From Novosphingobium taihuense (GTDB taxonomy: Bacteria > Pseudomonadota > Alphaproteobacteria > Sphingomonadales > Sphingomonadaceae), in contig NZ_VLKJ01000001.1 in the NCBI RefSeq assembly GCF_007830315.1, positions 744,001 to 808,000 on the forward strand: a stretch of 64,000 nt of DNA, in the 5' to 3' direction. Every line of letters starts with the position of its first letter. The first letter of the stretch is position 1. Below the pieces are notes generated by a model, which made no database searches, was not told the origin of the DNA, and saw nothing but the letters and a program-made list of their open reading frames with translations. Shown here piece after piece: positions 43,929 through 53,252 of the stretch. The translations under genes were made by a program, and so were the position numbers.

Positions 43929-44876
43929 TCAATGCTTCTGGCCCTCAAGAAGGTCAGCCGCGCGTGATGCGAGGTTGCGATGCAGCAATGTGGGTGAAAA
44001 TCCCGCCTCGCGCAAGGCGGAAGCGATCTGCTCGGCCATGAACACCGATCGGTGCCGCCCTCCGGTGCAACCGAAAGCGACATGGACATAGGCCTTGCCC
44101 TGCGCCTGATAGCGCGGAAGCAGGAGCAGAAGAAGGTCGCGAATCCGTCCGAAAGCCTCGGCAAATGCCGGATCCTGGCGGATATAATCCCCCACCGGAG
44201 CGTCTTGCCCGGTCTGTGGACGCAGCTCGTCCACCCAGTGCGGATTGGCAAGGAAGCGCATGTCGAACACGAGGTCTGCCAGCGGCGGCGTGCCCCGCGA
44301 GAAACCGAAACTGCTGATCGTCAGCGTCGTCGGCGCGGGCGTTTCCTCGCCGAACTGCGCGCGAATCGCCTGCTGGAGGTCGTTCGCGGTGAAGCTTGTG
44401 GTGGAGATGACTAGGTCTGCCCAGCGACGCAGCGGCTCGAGCAGTTCGCGCTCGGCGGCAATGCCGGTCGCCGCAGGCTTGTCTTCGCTCATCGGGTGGC
44501 GGCGACGCGTCTCATTGTATCGCCGCTCGAGCTCTGTGCCGGCGCAGTCGAGAAACAGGGTCGTAACTTGTAGATCTTTGCGCTGCGAGAGCTTCTTGAC
44601 GAGCTGGATTGTCCGCGCCGGATCGAAGCCGCGCGTGCGCGTGTCGAAGCCGATCGCCATGGGCGTGCCACTCTCCATCCGCGCCGAACCCGGTTCCGTC
44701 TCGAGCAGACGGTCGAGCAGGCGAATGGGAAAGTTGTCGACCGCCTCCCAGCCAAGGTCCTCAAGCGTCCGCAATGCAGTCGTCTTGCCCGCCCCCAGCA
44801 AGCCGGTGACGAGAAGGATGCGCTGCGGGCCAGAATCCCGGAGGCCAGAATCCGAGGAGCTTGAGTCTTGCGCCAT
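43929..44876 (-). CDS. rapZ: RapZ/YvcJ-family P-loop nucleotide-binding protein
   Basis: A 315-residue RapZ (YvcJ/YhbJ) protein. Walker A is GLLGAGKTT (25-33), followed by DLGWEAVDNFP, FDTRTRGFD and the C-terminal IGCTGGRHRSV-type motif (here FGCTGGRHRSVFMAE). In enterobacteria RapZ controls amino-sugar synthesis through small RNAs; in alphaproteobacteria it commonly sits between hprK and the PTS genes, as here. I started it at ATG 44876, the second methionine group, because earlier residues lack conservation. Confidence 0.92.
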   Translation of the reverse strand: MAQDSSSSDSGLRDSGPQRILLVTGLLGAGKTTALRTLEDLGWEAVDNFPIRLLDRLLETEPGSARMESGTPMAIGFDTRTRGFDPARTIQLVKKLSQRKDLQVTTLFLDCAGTELERRYNETRRRHPMSEDKPAATGIAAERELLEPLRRWADLVISTTSFTANDLQQAIRAQFGEETPAPTTLTISSFGFSRGTPPLADLVFDMRFLANPHWVDELRPQTGQDAPVGDYIRQDPAFAEAFGRIRDLLLLLLPRYQAQGKAYVHVAFGCTGGRHRSVFMAEQIASALREAGFSPTLLHRNLASRAADLLEGQKH

Positions 44877-44939
44877 TGCCCGGTTGCTTTGCGCCTTTGC
44901 TGCGCGGTTGGGAAGTCCGCACGAAGGCCCTGTCCCCAA

Positions 44940-45365
44940 TCAGGAAATCGTCAACCCATAGCGGGAAAGCGCCAATTCCGCCCGTAGCGCGAGCACCGGG
45001 CTGTCGGGCCAGAGCCGGACCTGCGGCAGCACAACGCCATCGATTTCAAGAGCTTCGGCGGCTTCGATGAAGCGCGGTGCCTCACGGTCGAGTTGCACAG
45101 CCAGCGCTACCGGCACGGACGCCGACACCGGAAATTCGAGCAGCCCCAGATTGCGCACTTCCAGCTTGCCGATGATGTTGGGATGGGGCGCGGCGAACAC
45201 CTGCCCTGCCCGCACCTCGATCATTACTCCGTCATCGCCGACCAGCATTGCACCACGGTCGATCATGGCAAGGGCAAGACTCGACTTGCCGACCCCGGAG
45301 GGGCCGAAGATCAGCACGCCACGACCGCCAATCGACACGCAGCCAGCCTGCAAGGCGCGACTCAC
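44940..45365 (-). CDS. hprK: HPr kinase/phosphorylase, short alphaproteobacterial form
   Basis: A 141-residue HprK made of the kinase domain only, as usual in alphaproteobacteria (the Gram-positive form has over 300). Walker A is GPSGVGKSS (21-29), followed by LVGDDGVMIEV. It phosphorylates HPr on Ser54 and links carbon or energy status to the PTS. The start GTG 45365 overlaps the ChvG stop (GTGA). Confidence 0.92.
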   Translation of the reverse strand: MSRALQAGCVSIGGRGVLIFGPSGVGKSSLALAMIDRGAMLVGDDGVMIEVRAGQVFAAPHPNIIGKLEVRNLGLLEFPVSASVPVALAVQLDREAPRFIEAAEALEIDGVVLPQVRLWPDSPVLALRAELALSRYGLTIS

Positions 45366-46966
45366 TCCTCGTCCTCCTCGATCGCCAGTGGCAGGCTGAG
45401 CACGACATAGGCGCCGGGCTTACCATCAGGCCTATCATGGATGGTCAGCGTGCCGTCATGCGCTTCGGCAATGGTGCGGGCAATTGCCAGACCAAGACCG
45501 CTGTGCGCTCCGAACGCCTCCTCTGCCGGACGGACCGAATGGAACCGCTCGAACACTTTCTCGCGTTCGACCACGGGAACGCCGGGCCCCTCATCGACTA
45601 CGGCGATATGTGCGCTTTCACCATCGCCCCACACGGTGAGGTCCACCACCCCGCCTGGCGGCGAAAACGAAACCGCGTTGTCGAGCAGGTTCTCGAGCAC
45701 GCGCTCAAGGCGCGCGGCATCTCCAGGTACCACTGTCAGCCCGCCCTGGCGATGCAGGTGGATAGGCGTCGTCGGGCTGGCACGCACATCGCGCGCACCC
45801 ACGACTTGCGAGGCCAGACCGGCAAGATCGACATCCACAAACGTCGCACGACTCAGTTCCGCGTCGATACGGCTGGCATCGGCGATCTCGGTAATCAGCC
45901 GGTCGATCCGTTGCACATCATGGGCAGCGATATCCGCCAACTGCCGCCGCAGCGCCGGGTCCTCCACCCTCTCCATCGTCTCGAGCGCACTCGACAATGA
46001 TGCCAGCGGATTCTTGAGCTCGTGCGCAACGTCTGCTGCAAAAGTCTCCACCGCGTCGATGCGCTGGCGCAGCGCGGTGGTCATGTCCGAAACCGCGCGG
46101 GCAAGCAGCCCGATCTCGTCGCCTCGGTCAGGCAGGCGCGGCACCACGACCTCGCGCTCACGCCCGAGCCGCACCCGCACTGCAGCCCGGACCAGCGCCC
46201 GCAGCGGCTGGACAATGGTTCGGGCCAGAAACAGCGAAAGCTGCACCGAGAGCAGCAGCGCGATGCCGATGATGATCACGAGCGTCTGGCGCGCGTCGCG
46301 CACCGATTGCGTCACGTCGAGCGCATTGCGCAAGGTTAGCAGGACTTCGCCTTTGTCACCCACCGGCGTGGCTGCGGTGATCACCGGCGTGCGGTCGGGT
46401 GCATATCGCAGGAACACTTCGGTGCGGCCAGACGTTCGCGCAGCCTTGATCTCCGGCCAGCTGCCCGCGGGCAATTCGGACGTATCCCGGTAGCGCTCCA
46501 CTGTCGGCGCGTTGACGATGAAATCAACGCCGCGGTCGAGCAACCGGGCAGCTTTCTGGTACCAGGGCTCGCTCTCGGGATCGATCAGCGCGAACGAGGG
46601 CTGTGCCAGGGCAAAGCTGTCCGCCAGCAAGCGGCTTTCGTCATCGTAGAGCCGCAGGCGCAGGACCTGGTCTGTACCAATCCGGGCGATAAGGTCACGC
46701 CGCTGCTTGGCACTCGCGCCGTCTAGCGCATCGGCCGCGATCTCCGCTTCTGCGCGTGCCAGCTTGAAACGCTCCTCGATCAGCTGGGTGCGATAGCTGT
46801 CGAGATAGAAGAAACCGCCCGCCAGCAATGCCAGCGCAATCACGTTCACAAAGAGAATGCGTGTGGTCAGCGACACGCCCCGGATGCGCCACAACTGCCT
46901 CAGCCGCCGACGCCCTGAACCACCAGCGCGCCGCGCTACCGGGGTTGCGGGGTCACTCGTCGGCAA
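45362..46966 (-). CDS. chvG: ChvG/ExoS-type sensor histidine kinase
   Basis: A 534-residue sensor kinase. Two membrane helices enclose a periplasmic domain, then HAMP, a dimerisation helix with the phosphoacceptor His315 in [15 protein letters not shown], and an ATPase domain with [20 protein letters not shown] and [14 protein letters not shown]. In alphaproteobacteria ChvG with ChvI responds to acidity and envelope stress and controls pckA and other genes. TTG 46966 is the most likely start, overlapping the chvI end; a GTG closer to the first helix is possible. Confidence 0.92.
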   Translation of the reverse strand: MPTSDPATPVARRAGGSGRRRLRQLWRIRGVSLTTRILFVNVIALALLAGGFFYLDSYRTQLIEERFKLARAEAEIAADALDGASAKQRRDLIARIGTDQVLRLRLYDDESRLLADSFALAQPSFALIDPESEPWYQKAARLLDRGVDFIVNAPTVERYRDTSELPAGSWPEIKAARTSGRTEVFLRYAPDRTPVITAATPVGDKGEVLLTLRNALDVTQSVRDARQTLVIIIGIALLLSVQLSLFLARTIVQPLRALVRAAVRVRLGREREVVVPRLPDRGDEIGLLARAVSDMTTALRQRIDAVETFAADVAHELKNPLASLSSALETMERVEDPALRRQLADIAAHDVQRIDRLITEIADASRIDAELSRATFVDVDLAGLASQVVGARDVRASPTTPIHLHRQGGLTVVPGDAARLERVLENLLDNAVSFSPPGGVVDLTVWGDGESAHIAVVDEGPGVPVVEREKVFERFHSVRPAEEAFGAHSGLGLAIARTIAEAHDGTLTIHDRPDGKPGAYVVLSLPLAIEEDEE

Positions 46967-47708
46967 AGCTGTAGCCTGCACCGTAGAGCGTCTCGATCGC
47001 ACCAAAGCGGGGGTCGACCGCGCGGAACTTGCGACGCAGGCGCTTGATGTGGCTGTCAATGGTGCGATCGTCGACGAAGACATCGTCGTGATAGGCCGCA
47101 TCCATCAGCTGGTTGCGAGTCTTGACCACGCCGGGCCGTATCGCCAGCGCTTCGAGAATCATGAACTCGGTCACCGTCAGGGATACCGCCTCCCCATCCC
47201 AGGTCACGGCGTGGCGTGCGGGGTCTATGACGAGGCGACCGCGACGGATCGGCTCGGGCAAAGGTTCACCGTCCGGCTCCTGCTCTTCCGCCTCGCGCCG
47301 TACGATATCGCTGCGGCGCAGTATGGCCTTGATGCGCGCTACCAGCAGGCGCTGGCTGAATGGCTTGGCGATGTAGTCGTCCGCGCCCATCGACAGGCCG
47401 AGTGCCTCGTCGGCCTCGTCGTCCTTGCTGGTCAGGAAGATGACGGGCAGATCGCTCTTCTCGCGCAGGCGCCTCAGCAGTTCGAGCCCGTCCATGCGCG
47501 GCATCTTGATATCGCAAACCGCTAGATCGGGCGGGTTGTCGAGCAAAGCCTTCAGCGCCGTGTCACCATCATTGTAGAGACGCGTGGCGAAGCCTTCGGT
47601 TTGCAGCGCAATCGAAACAGTTGTCAGGATGTTGCGATCGTCGTCGACCAGCGCGATCGTGCGCGGAGCATCGATGGCTTCGGTACGTGGCGATTGCGGG
47701 CTGACCAT
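46953..47708 (-). CDS. chvI: ChvI-type OmpR-family response regulator
   Basis: A 251-residue OmpR/PhoB regulator. The receiver domain has [10 protein letters not shown], the phosphorylated Asp66 in [11 protein letters not shown] and Lys in FSQ-preceding AKPFS. The C-terminal winged helix has [25 protein letters not shown] and ends [29 protein letters not shown] 47708 starts the conserved part. It overlaps chvG by 14 bases and is divergent from pckA across 243 bases. Confidence 0.93.
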   Translation of the reverse strand: MVSPQSPRTEAIDAPRTIALVDDDRNILTTVSIALQTEGFATRLYNDGDTALKALLDNPPDLAVCDIKMPRMDGLELLRRLREKSDLPVIFLTSKDDEADEALGLSMGADDYIAKPFSQRLLVARIKAILRRSDIVRREAEEQEPDGEPLPEPIRRGRLVIDPARHAVTWDGEAVSLTVTEFMILEALAIRPGVVKTRNQLMDAAYHDDVFVDDRTIDSHIKRLRRKFRAVDPRFGAIETLYGAGYSFADE

Positions 47709-47781
47709 GGTTTCGAGCGATACCGATCCTGCCCAACCCTTGCAACTTCCACCACAAATCGCGCTGCGACGCAGCATTTTC

Positions 47782-47802
47782 CAGTTGCACAAGTTGCAAC
47801 TG
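47782..47802. promoter_or_regulatory. TTGCA-rich inverted repeat in the chvI-pckA intergenic region
   Basis: CAGTTGC and GCAACTG flank seven bases in a perfect 7-bp inverted repeat. The pentamer TTGCA occurs four times within about 90 bases here (near 47740, 47785, 47794 and 47822), in one or other orientation. A site for ChvI or another carbon regulator is possible. Confidence 0.4.
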
Positions 47803-47835
47803 AGTGCGCAAAAAAACTTCGTTGCAGGCTGTCAT

Positions 47836-47864
47836 TTGACGCAGCAAAGCGGGGTGACTATGCG
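47836..47864 (+). promoter_or_regulatory. weak promoter candidate for pckA
   Basis: TTGACG (47836-47841), 17 bases, TATGCG (47859-47864). The -35 is good, the -10 poor (3/6). It would give a leader of about 80 bases. Confidence 0.3.
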
Positions 47865-47951
47865 CAGATCGAGAATCAGCGCATTCGTATTCGCAATCCG
47901 TGCGCGAAGGGACAAATTCCTGTCCGGAGCGCCGCCAACGGGAGGCCCGAA

Positions 47952-49556
47952 GTGTCCGATAACAGCCTGAACGTGTCCCTCGCCAGCCAGGGCTTCCCCG
48001 AGCCGGCGGAACTGTTCGCCAACCTCGGCACTGCGCCACTGGTCGAACATGCGGTCCGCAATGGCGAAGGCCTGCTCTGCGTCGACGGTCCGCTCGTGGT
48101 CGAAACCGGCAAGCACACCGGCCGCTCGGCCAAGGACAAGTTCATCGTCCGCGATGCCGAGACCGAGAACACCGTGTGGTGGGGCAAGACCAACGTCGCG
48201 ATGACGCCTGAGCACTTCGCCAACCTCAAGGCAGACTTCATAGCGGCACTTGGCGCCAAGGACCGCCTCTACGTCGCCGACCTGTTCGGTGGCTCGCAGC
48301 CCGAGCATCGCGTCAACGTTCGCGTGATCAACGAGTTTGCCTGGCACAACCTGTTCATCCGCACCCTGCTGGTCCGTCCGACCACGGACGAACTTGCCGC
48401 GTTCGCGCCCGAATACACCATCATCGACCTGCCGAGCTTCCGCGCCGATCCGGAACGCCATGGCAGCCGCAGCGAGACTGTCGTCGCGGTCAACTTCACC
48501 GAGAAGCTGATCCTTATCGGTGGCACGGCCTATGCTGGCGAAATGAAGAAGTCGGTCTTCGGCATCCTCAACTACCTGCTGCCGGTCAAGGGCGTCATGC
48601 CGATGCACTGCTCGGCCAACGTCGGCCCCGATGGCAAGACCGCCGTGTTCTTCGGCCTTTCGGGCACTGGCAAGACCACGCTGTCGGCCGATGCTTCGCG
48701 CACCCTTATCGGTGACGACGAGCATGGCTGGTCCGACACTGCCGTGTTCAACTTCGAAGGCGGTTGCTACGCCAAGATGATCCGTCTCTCGGCCGAAGCC
48801 GAGCCGGAAATCTTCGCCACGACCAAGCGTTTCGGCACCGTGCTCGAAAACGTTGTGATCGATCCGGTCACCCGCACGATCGACCTCGACGACAACAGCC
48901 TTGCCGAGAACAGCCGTGGTTCCTACCCGATCGACTTCATCCCGAACTGCTCGGAGAAGAACCTCGGGCCGGTCCCGGCCAACCTGATTTTCCTCACCGC
49001 CGATGCCTATGGCGTCCTGCCTCCGATCGCGCGTCTCACGCCCGACCAGGCAATGTACCACTTCCTCTCTGGTTACACCGCCCGAGTTGCCGGTACTGAA
49101 ATTGGCGTTACCGAACCGGAAGCCACGTTCAGCACCTGCTTCGGCGCGCCGTTCATGCCGCGCCACCCGTCGGTCTACGGCAACCTGCTGAAGGAACGCA
49201 TTGCCAAGGGCGGCGTGAAGTGCTGGCTGGTCAACACCGGCTGGTCGGGCGGCAAGGCCACGCAGGAAGGCATCAAGCGCATGCCGATCAAGGCCACCCG
49301 CGCCCTGCTCAACGCCGCGCTCGATGGCAGCCTCAACAGCGCCACCTTCAAGAAGGATGCGAACTTCGGATTCGAAGTGCCGGTGGAAGTACCGGGCGTC
49401 GACACCAAGCTGCTCGATCCGCGCGGTGCCTGGGCCGATGGCGAGGAATACGACAAGACCGCGCAGGAACTCGTGCGCAAGTTCGTCGACAACTTCCAGC
49501 AGTTTGCCGAGCATGTGGACCAGTCGGTCCGCGATGCGGCTCCGGTCGCGGCCTGA
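47952..49556 (+). CDS. pckA: ATP-dependent phosphoenolpyruvate carboxykinase
   Basis: PckA makes phosphoenolpyruvate from oxaloacetate in gluconeogenesis, needed for growth on aromatics and organic acids. The 534-residue product has [15 protein letters not shown], the ATP loop [10 protein letters not shown] (235-244), [10 protein letters not shown] and INTGWSGG-type [16 protein letters not shown] 47952 follows GGAGG; the frame is open upstream but not homologous. It is divergent from chvI, a conserved arrangement in alphaproteobacteria. A strong terminator follows. Confidence 0.96.
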   Translation: MSDNSLNVSLASQGFPEPAELFANLGTAPLVEHAVRNGEGLLCVDGPLVVETGKHTGRSAKDKFIVRDAETENTVWWGKTNVAMTPEHFANLKADFIAALGAKDRLYVADLFGGSQPEHRVNVRVINEFAWHNLFIRTLLVRPTTDELAAFAPEYTIIDLPSFRADPERHGSRSETVVAVNFTEKLILIGGTAYAGEMKKSVFGILNYLLPVKGVMPMHCSANVGPDGKTAVFFGLSGTGKTTLSADASRTLIGDDEHGWSDTAVFNFEGGCYAKMIRLSAEAEPEIFATTKRFGTVLENVVIDPVTRTIDLDDNSLAENSRGSYPIDFIPNCSEKNLGPVPANLIFLTADAYGVLPPIARLTPDQAMYHFLSGYTARVAGTEIGVTEPEATFSTCFGAPFMPRHPSVYGNLLKERIAKGGVKCWLVNTGWSGGKATQEGIKRMPIKATRALLNAALDGSLNSATFKKDANFGFEVPVEVPGVDTKLLDPRGAWADGEEYDKTAQELVRKFVDNFQQFAEHVDQSVRDAAPVAA

Positions 49557-49584
49557 TTGCCGCCTGACCATTGCTGAAACGCTG

Positions 49585-49615
49585 CGGGGCTCCTTCGGGA
49601 GCCCCGTTTCGTTTC
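49585..49615 (+). terminator. intrinsic terminator after pckA
   Basis: CGGGGCTCC (49585-49593), TTCG loop, GGAGCCCCG (49598-49606), then TTTCGTTT. A textbook stem with the extra-stable UUCG tetraloop, 29 bases after the pckA stop. Confidence 0.92.
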
Positions 49616-49626
49616 AGGCCTGCCGA

Positions 49627-50469
49627 TCAATCAAGATCGACGTAGTGGCCGTGGACCCATCCGGTCTTGCTCGGCTTGCCCGCAGCATCGAGCACTGTCA
49701 CCTCAAGCCATGAGCCGTTCGCACCGATTGGCAAGACCTTGGTGCCATCGGCCAGCAACTGCACCACGGCGTTGTTCGTGCCCGGGCCACTGCGCAGATT
49801 GAGCCCGCCCGGCGAACGGATCACGCCCGTGTTCGGCCCGTCGTCGTCCCGGCCGCCAAGCACGCGCTGGCGGAAGCGCACCATGTCGAATGCTGGTCCG
49901 GGATCGGACTTGCGCACCGGCGCAATGTCATCATGCCCGACGATCTCGGCAATCGGATAGACCGCACGCAGGGCCCTCACCAGCGCCACGGTCGCTTCGA
50001 ACTGCGCCTCGGGATAGGCCTCCCAGCCGATCGGCGTGCGCGATCCATCCGGGTTGCCGTTGCGGTGCACGGCCATGACCACATTGTCGATCCTCTGCCC
50101 CGCGGCATTGCTCCAGCCATTGGCCCCGCCGCGCAGCGCACCCCAGTTGGCGATTTCGATGCCGATGGAGTGCCTGTTGAGCCCGACGATGTCCCGCCAT
50201 GTGGACTTGCCTGCATGCCACGCCACCTCGCCGAAGTTCACGCACTGGATGATCGTGCCATCCCGGTCGATCACCACATGAGCGGACGAATTGGTATTGT
50301 CCTTCGATGCAAACCAGTTGGCCGATGACGCCGCCGATCCGCCAGCGGTGAAATGGATCACCACGATCTTGGGGGGCGTCGGAAACGCGCCGCCGGTATT
50401 CTTCGAGCGGATCTGTCTTACCGGATTGTTGCTGTCGGTCAGAATCCCGTTCTTGATCGCGTAAACCAT
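49627..50469 (-). CDS. N-acetylmuramoyl-L-alanine amidase with SH3 domain
   Basis: A 280-residue amidase_2 enzyme that cuts the amide between muramic acid and the stem peptide. Zinc ligands are probably the His in VVIHFTAGGSA, the His in IVGHDDIAPVRKSDPGPAFD and the Asp of that block. The C-terminal SH3-like domain has GLNLRSGPGTNNAVV and GWVHGHYVDLD. No signal peptide is visible, so export is unclear. ATG 50469 follows GGAGG at eight bases. Confidence 0.9.
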   Translation of the reverse strand: MVYAIKNGILTDSNNPVRQIRSKNTGGAFPTPPKIVVIHFTAGGSAASSANWFASKDNTNSSAHVVIDRDGTIIQCVNFGEVAWHAGKSTWRDIVGLNRHSIGIEIANWGALRGGANGWSNAAGQRIDNVVMAVHRNGNPDGSRTPIGWEAYPEAQFEATVALVRALRAVYPIAEIVGHDDIAPVRKSDPGPAFDMVRFRQRVLGGRDDDGPNTGVIRSPGGLNLRSGPGTNNAVVQLLADGTKVLPIGANGSWLEVTVLDAAGKPSKTGWVHGHYVDLD

Positions 50470-50568
50470 GCCCCACGCCTCCATCGCCAACTCGCTGGAG
50501 CATCTTACGTGAATCCACGGAGGAATCTGTGTGAGACGTCACCAGACCGGCGCAATGCGCGATGCGGA

Positions 50569-51159
50569 TCAGGCGAAGAGCGCGCTGTCCTTGAGCAGGT
50601 TGTAGGCTTCGACCACTTCCTGCAGCCGCCCCTCGTGCGTGCGATCACCGCCGTTGCGGTCGGGATGGTACTTGCGCACCAGTTCGGAGTAGCTCCGCCG
50701 CAACTGCCGCCGGTCGGCATCATAGGCCAGATGCAATGCATCATAGGCCTTGCGCTCGTCAGGGCTTATCCCGCGCCGCGCCGCCTCGGCAGCTTTCTGG
50801 TGATCGGCTCGCCGCGCACTCGCCCGTCTGGCGATGGCTTCGAGAGGATCGTCGAAGTCCGCCCAACGCGGCGCCTGGTCGATCCCCGCATCGGCCCGGA
50901 ACGCCCGTGTCTCGCGCTCCCAGCCCGACAGCGGTGATTGCGCCTTCAGGATTTCCTCTGGCGTCATCCCGGCAAAGAAATCATAGCCCGAATTGAACTG
51001 TCGAACGTGTTCGAGGCAGAACCAGCGATAATCCCCCGGCCCATCGAACCCGGACGAACGAACGCCGGGCGCACGGAATTCACCCGGCTCGTCGCAGCCG
51101 GGGGCATTGCAGATACGCCCCGTACCCTGGACGCGACCGTGGAACTTGTCATTTCGCAT
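50569..51159 (-). CDS. J-domain protein with an N-terminal cysteine motif
   Basis: A 196-residue DnaJ-like protein. The J domain is at the C terminus (about 135-196) with LHLAYDADRRQLRRSYSELV, the HPD motif in RKYHPDRNGG and EVVEAYNLLKDS. The N-terminal part has ICNAPGCDEPGEFRAP and WFCLEHVRQFN, which may bind zinc through Cys and His. This layout is common in sphingomonads and related groups. It would recruit Hsp70 to an unknown client. Confidence 0.87.
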   Translation of the reverse strand: MRNDKFHGRVQGTGRICNAPGCDEPGEFRAPGVRSSGFDGPGDYRWFCLEHVRQFNSGYDFFAGMTPEEILKAQSPLSGWERETRAFRADAGIDQAPRWADFDDPLEAIARRASARRADHQKAAEAARRGISPDERKAYDALHLAYDADRRQLRRSYSELVRKYHPDRNGGDRTHEGRLQEVVEAYNLLKDSALFA

Positions 51160-51199
51160 GTGCTGTCCACATGGCGATGAAGACGCTAGAAGAAAAGCC

Positions 51200-51472
51200 A
51201 TGACCGGACCAATCGCACAGGAAATCGAACGGCTTCTGACCGAAGCCCTTGCCCCCACCCGCCTCGCCGTCATCAACGACAGCGCCAGCCACTCGGGCCA
51301 CATGGGCGACGACGGCACTGGCGAATCGCACTTCACCGTCGAGATCGAAAGCCCCGCCTTCACCGGCCAGTCGCGCCTCAATCGCCAGCGCTTGGTCAAC
51401 AGGGCGCTGGGCGACCTCCCCGGCCAGCGCGTCCATGCCCTCGCCATCAAGGCACGCGCGCCCGGTGAGTAA
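51200..51472 (+). CDS. bolA: BolA-family protein
   Basis: A 90-residue BolA-like protein with SHSGHMGDDGTGESHFTVEIESPAF and QRLVNRALGDL, and the conserved VHALAIKA strand. BolA proteins pair with monothiol glutaredoxins in iron-sulfur handling. It is divergent from the J-domain gene and overlaps the Nudix start (GTG) by eight bases, so bolA, nudix and pirin form one unit. Confidence 0.93.
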   Translation: MTGPIAQEIERLLTEALAPTRLAVINDSASHSGHMGDDGTGESHFTVEIESPAFTGQSRLNRQRLVNRALGDLPGQRVHALAIKARAPGE

Positions 51473-51911
51473 CCGGCGCATCAGGCGCGCCGCCCGCATC
51501 CTCCTGCTCGACGAGCACGACCGCCTCCTCCTGATCCGCTTCGCCCCGGCAGACCGCCGACCGTTCTGGTGCGGCGTCGGCGGCGAATGCGATCCGGGGG
51601 AGGACTTTGCCAACGCTGCCGTTCGCGAGCTCTTCGAGGAAACCGGGCTGGTGGTCGAAACCTGCGGCCCCGAAGTGGCCTGCCGGGCAGACGATTACCT
51701 GACTCTCGAAGGCGAACCGATCACCTCGGACGAGCGCTTCTTCCGCATCCGCACCACAAGCTTCACCCCGGACACATCTGGCCACACCGAAATAGAGCGC
51801 GAACTTATCAAGGAATTTCGCTGGTTTACCCGCGCAGAACTGGCAAACTGGCACGAACCGGTGTTCCCGGCGAACCTGCTCGAACTGCTCGATCTCGAGG
51901 CTGAAGCATGA
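51465..51911 (+). CDS. Nudix hydrolase
   Basis: A 148-residue Nudix protein. The Nudix box is GECDPGEDFANAAVRELFEETGL, i.e. GX5EX7REUXEEXGU complete. It hydrolyses an X-linked nucleoside diphosphate, exact substrate unknown. The start GTG 51465 lies inside the bolA end. The gene overlaps the pirin start by four bases. Confidence 0.9.
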   Translation: MSNRRIRRAARILLLDEHDRLLLIRFAPADRRPFWCGVGGECDPGEDFANAAVRELFEETGLVVETCGPEVACRADDYLTLEGEPITSDERFFRIRTTSFTPDTSGHTEIERELIKEFRWFTRAELANWHEPVFPANLLELLDLEAEA

Positions 51912-52798
51912 CCGATCCGATCATTCAGACCATCACCCCCGTCGCCCATGACCTTGGCGCGTTCGAGGTCCGCCGCGCCATCCCCTCACGCCAGCGCACA
52001 ATGGTCGGCCCGTTCATCTTCGTCGACCAGTTCGGCCCGGCCCACCTGCCGGACGGCACCGCAATGGACGTGCGCCCCCACCCGCACATCAACCTTGCCA
52101 CCGTCACCTGGCTGTTCGAAGGCGCGATCGACCACCGCGACAGTCTTGGCTCCTTCGCCACGATCCGCCCCGGACAGGTCAACCTGATGACTGCCGGCAC
52201 CGGTATCGTCCATTCCGAACGCTCGCCCGAGACCGAGCGCCCGGGCGGCCCCCACCTATACGGCATGCAGACCTGGCTCGCCCTGCCCGACGGCAAGGAG
52301 GAGATCGCCCCCGCCTTCGAACAGGTTACGAAGCTTCCGGTTGTGGAGGACGTCTGCGCCAGCGCCACGGTCATCATGGGCACGCTCTGGGGCAAGACGG
52401 CGCCGACCACCCAGCACGCCGCCACGATCTATGCCGAGATTCTCCTCGCACCGGGCGGTGCCTTGCCGATCGACGCCGAGGCCGATGAACGCGCCGTCAT
52501 GCTCGTCGGCGGCGAGGCCAGCATCGACGGCCACCCCCTCGCCCTCTACGACCTCGTCGTCCTCGCCCCCGGCGCGGTGCTGAAGCTGCAATCCGAAACC
52601 GGCGGCCGCGTCATGCTGATGGGCGGAGAAGCCTTCGCCACCAAGCGTCACGTATGGTGGAACTTCGTCAGCTCCAGCCGCGACCGGATCAACCAGGCCA
52701 AGGCAGACTGGCAGGAAGGCCGCTTTCCGAAAGTGCCCGGCGACGAGGCAGAGTTCATCCCACTGCCGAAGGTGGCGACGACGGTCAGCTATCCGTAA
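51908..52798 (+). CDS. pirin-family bicupin protein
   Basis: A 296-residue pirin. The N-terminal cupin has the iron ligands His58 and His60 (RPHPHINLATVTW), His102 and Glu104 (GTGIVHSERS), as in quercetinase-type pirins; the C-terminal half is the second cupin with WWNFVSSSRDRI. It may act as a dioxygenase or redox regulator. The ATG overlaps the Nudix stop. Confidence 0.93.
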   Translation: MTDPIIQTITPVAHDLGAFEVRRAIPSRQRTMVGPFIFVDQFGPAHLPDGTAMDVRPHPHINLATVTWLFEGAIDHRDSLGSFATIRPGQVNLMTAGTGIVHSERSPETERPGGPHLYGMQTWLALPDGKEEIAPAFEQVTKLPVVEDVCASATVIMGTLWGKTAPTTQHAATIYAEILLAPGGALPIDAEADERAVMLVGGEASIDGHPLALYDLVVLAPGAVLKLQSETGGRVMLMGGEAFATKRHVWWNFVSSSRDRINQAKADWQEGRFPKVPGDEAEFIPLPKVATTVSYP

Positions 52799-52926
52799 CG
52801 GCGCAATCCGCACGCACTTGATCCGATTCGACCGCGCGGACAATCGTCAAGCGTTAGCAAAGCAGCACGCATTAATCCGGAGTTGTTCCTAAGCGCCGGA
52901 AAACAACCCCTTGTTATCCTAGATTT

Positions 52927-53247
52927 ATGACGGAAAGTAAGGGGCAGGCGCGCGCCGCACAATCAAGCAGCATGTGCCTGCTGGCTCTCGCATGCATGTC
53001 TCTGGTTGCCACGTCGCTGGCTCCGAGGACCGGTTCAGCGCTCGCCATTTTCTCCGTTTCACAACCGAACTCCGCAGCTTTCGTCGGCTGGGCGACCGCA
53101 CGCGGCGTTCGGATTGTCGGGAGGACGCCGATCGGCGGACTCATCCTCGACCGAGCTCCAGACGGAGCATTCCTTTCGGCACTGCGCCACGGCACGATTG
53201 CGATCGCAGTCCCGCTCAGCCTTTGCACTGCATCATCAGGAAATTGA
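52927..53247 (+). CDS. small possibly exported protein upstream of a chemoreceptor
   Basis: A 106-residue protein with a hydrophobic stretch near residues 16-33 ([16 protein letters not shown]) and a C-terminal hydrophobic segment. The middle reads [19 protein letters not shown] and [20 protein letters not shown], a layout I have seen in small sphingomonad proteins, but no function is known. It ends five bases before the chemoreceptor start and could be translationally linked. The call is supported by composition and spacing only. Confidence 0.5.
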   Translation: MTESKGQARAAQSSSMCLLALACMSLVATSLAPRTGSALAIFSVSQPNSAAFVGWATARGVRIVGRTPIGGLILDRAPDGAFLSALRHGTIAIAVPLSLCTASSGN

Positions 53248-53252
53248 ACGGC

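Noticed and set aside
47832..49571. 579-codon minus-strand open frame
   Set aside because: Fully antisense to pckA, which is certain.
52974..53252. N-terminal extension of the chemoreceptor
   Set aside because: The frame is open, but it overlaps the small membrane-protein gene, is basic and low in hydrophobicity, and is not receptor-like; ATG 53253 directly precedes the first membrane helix.
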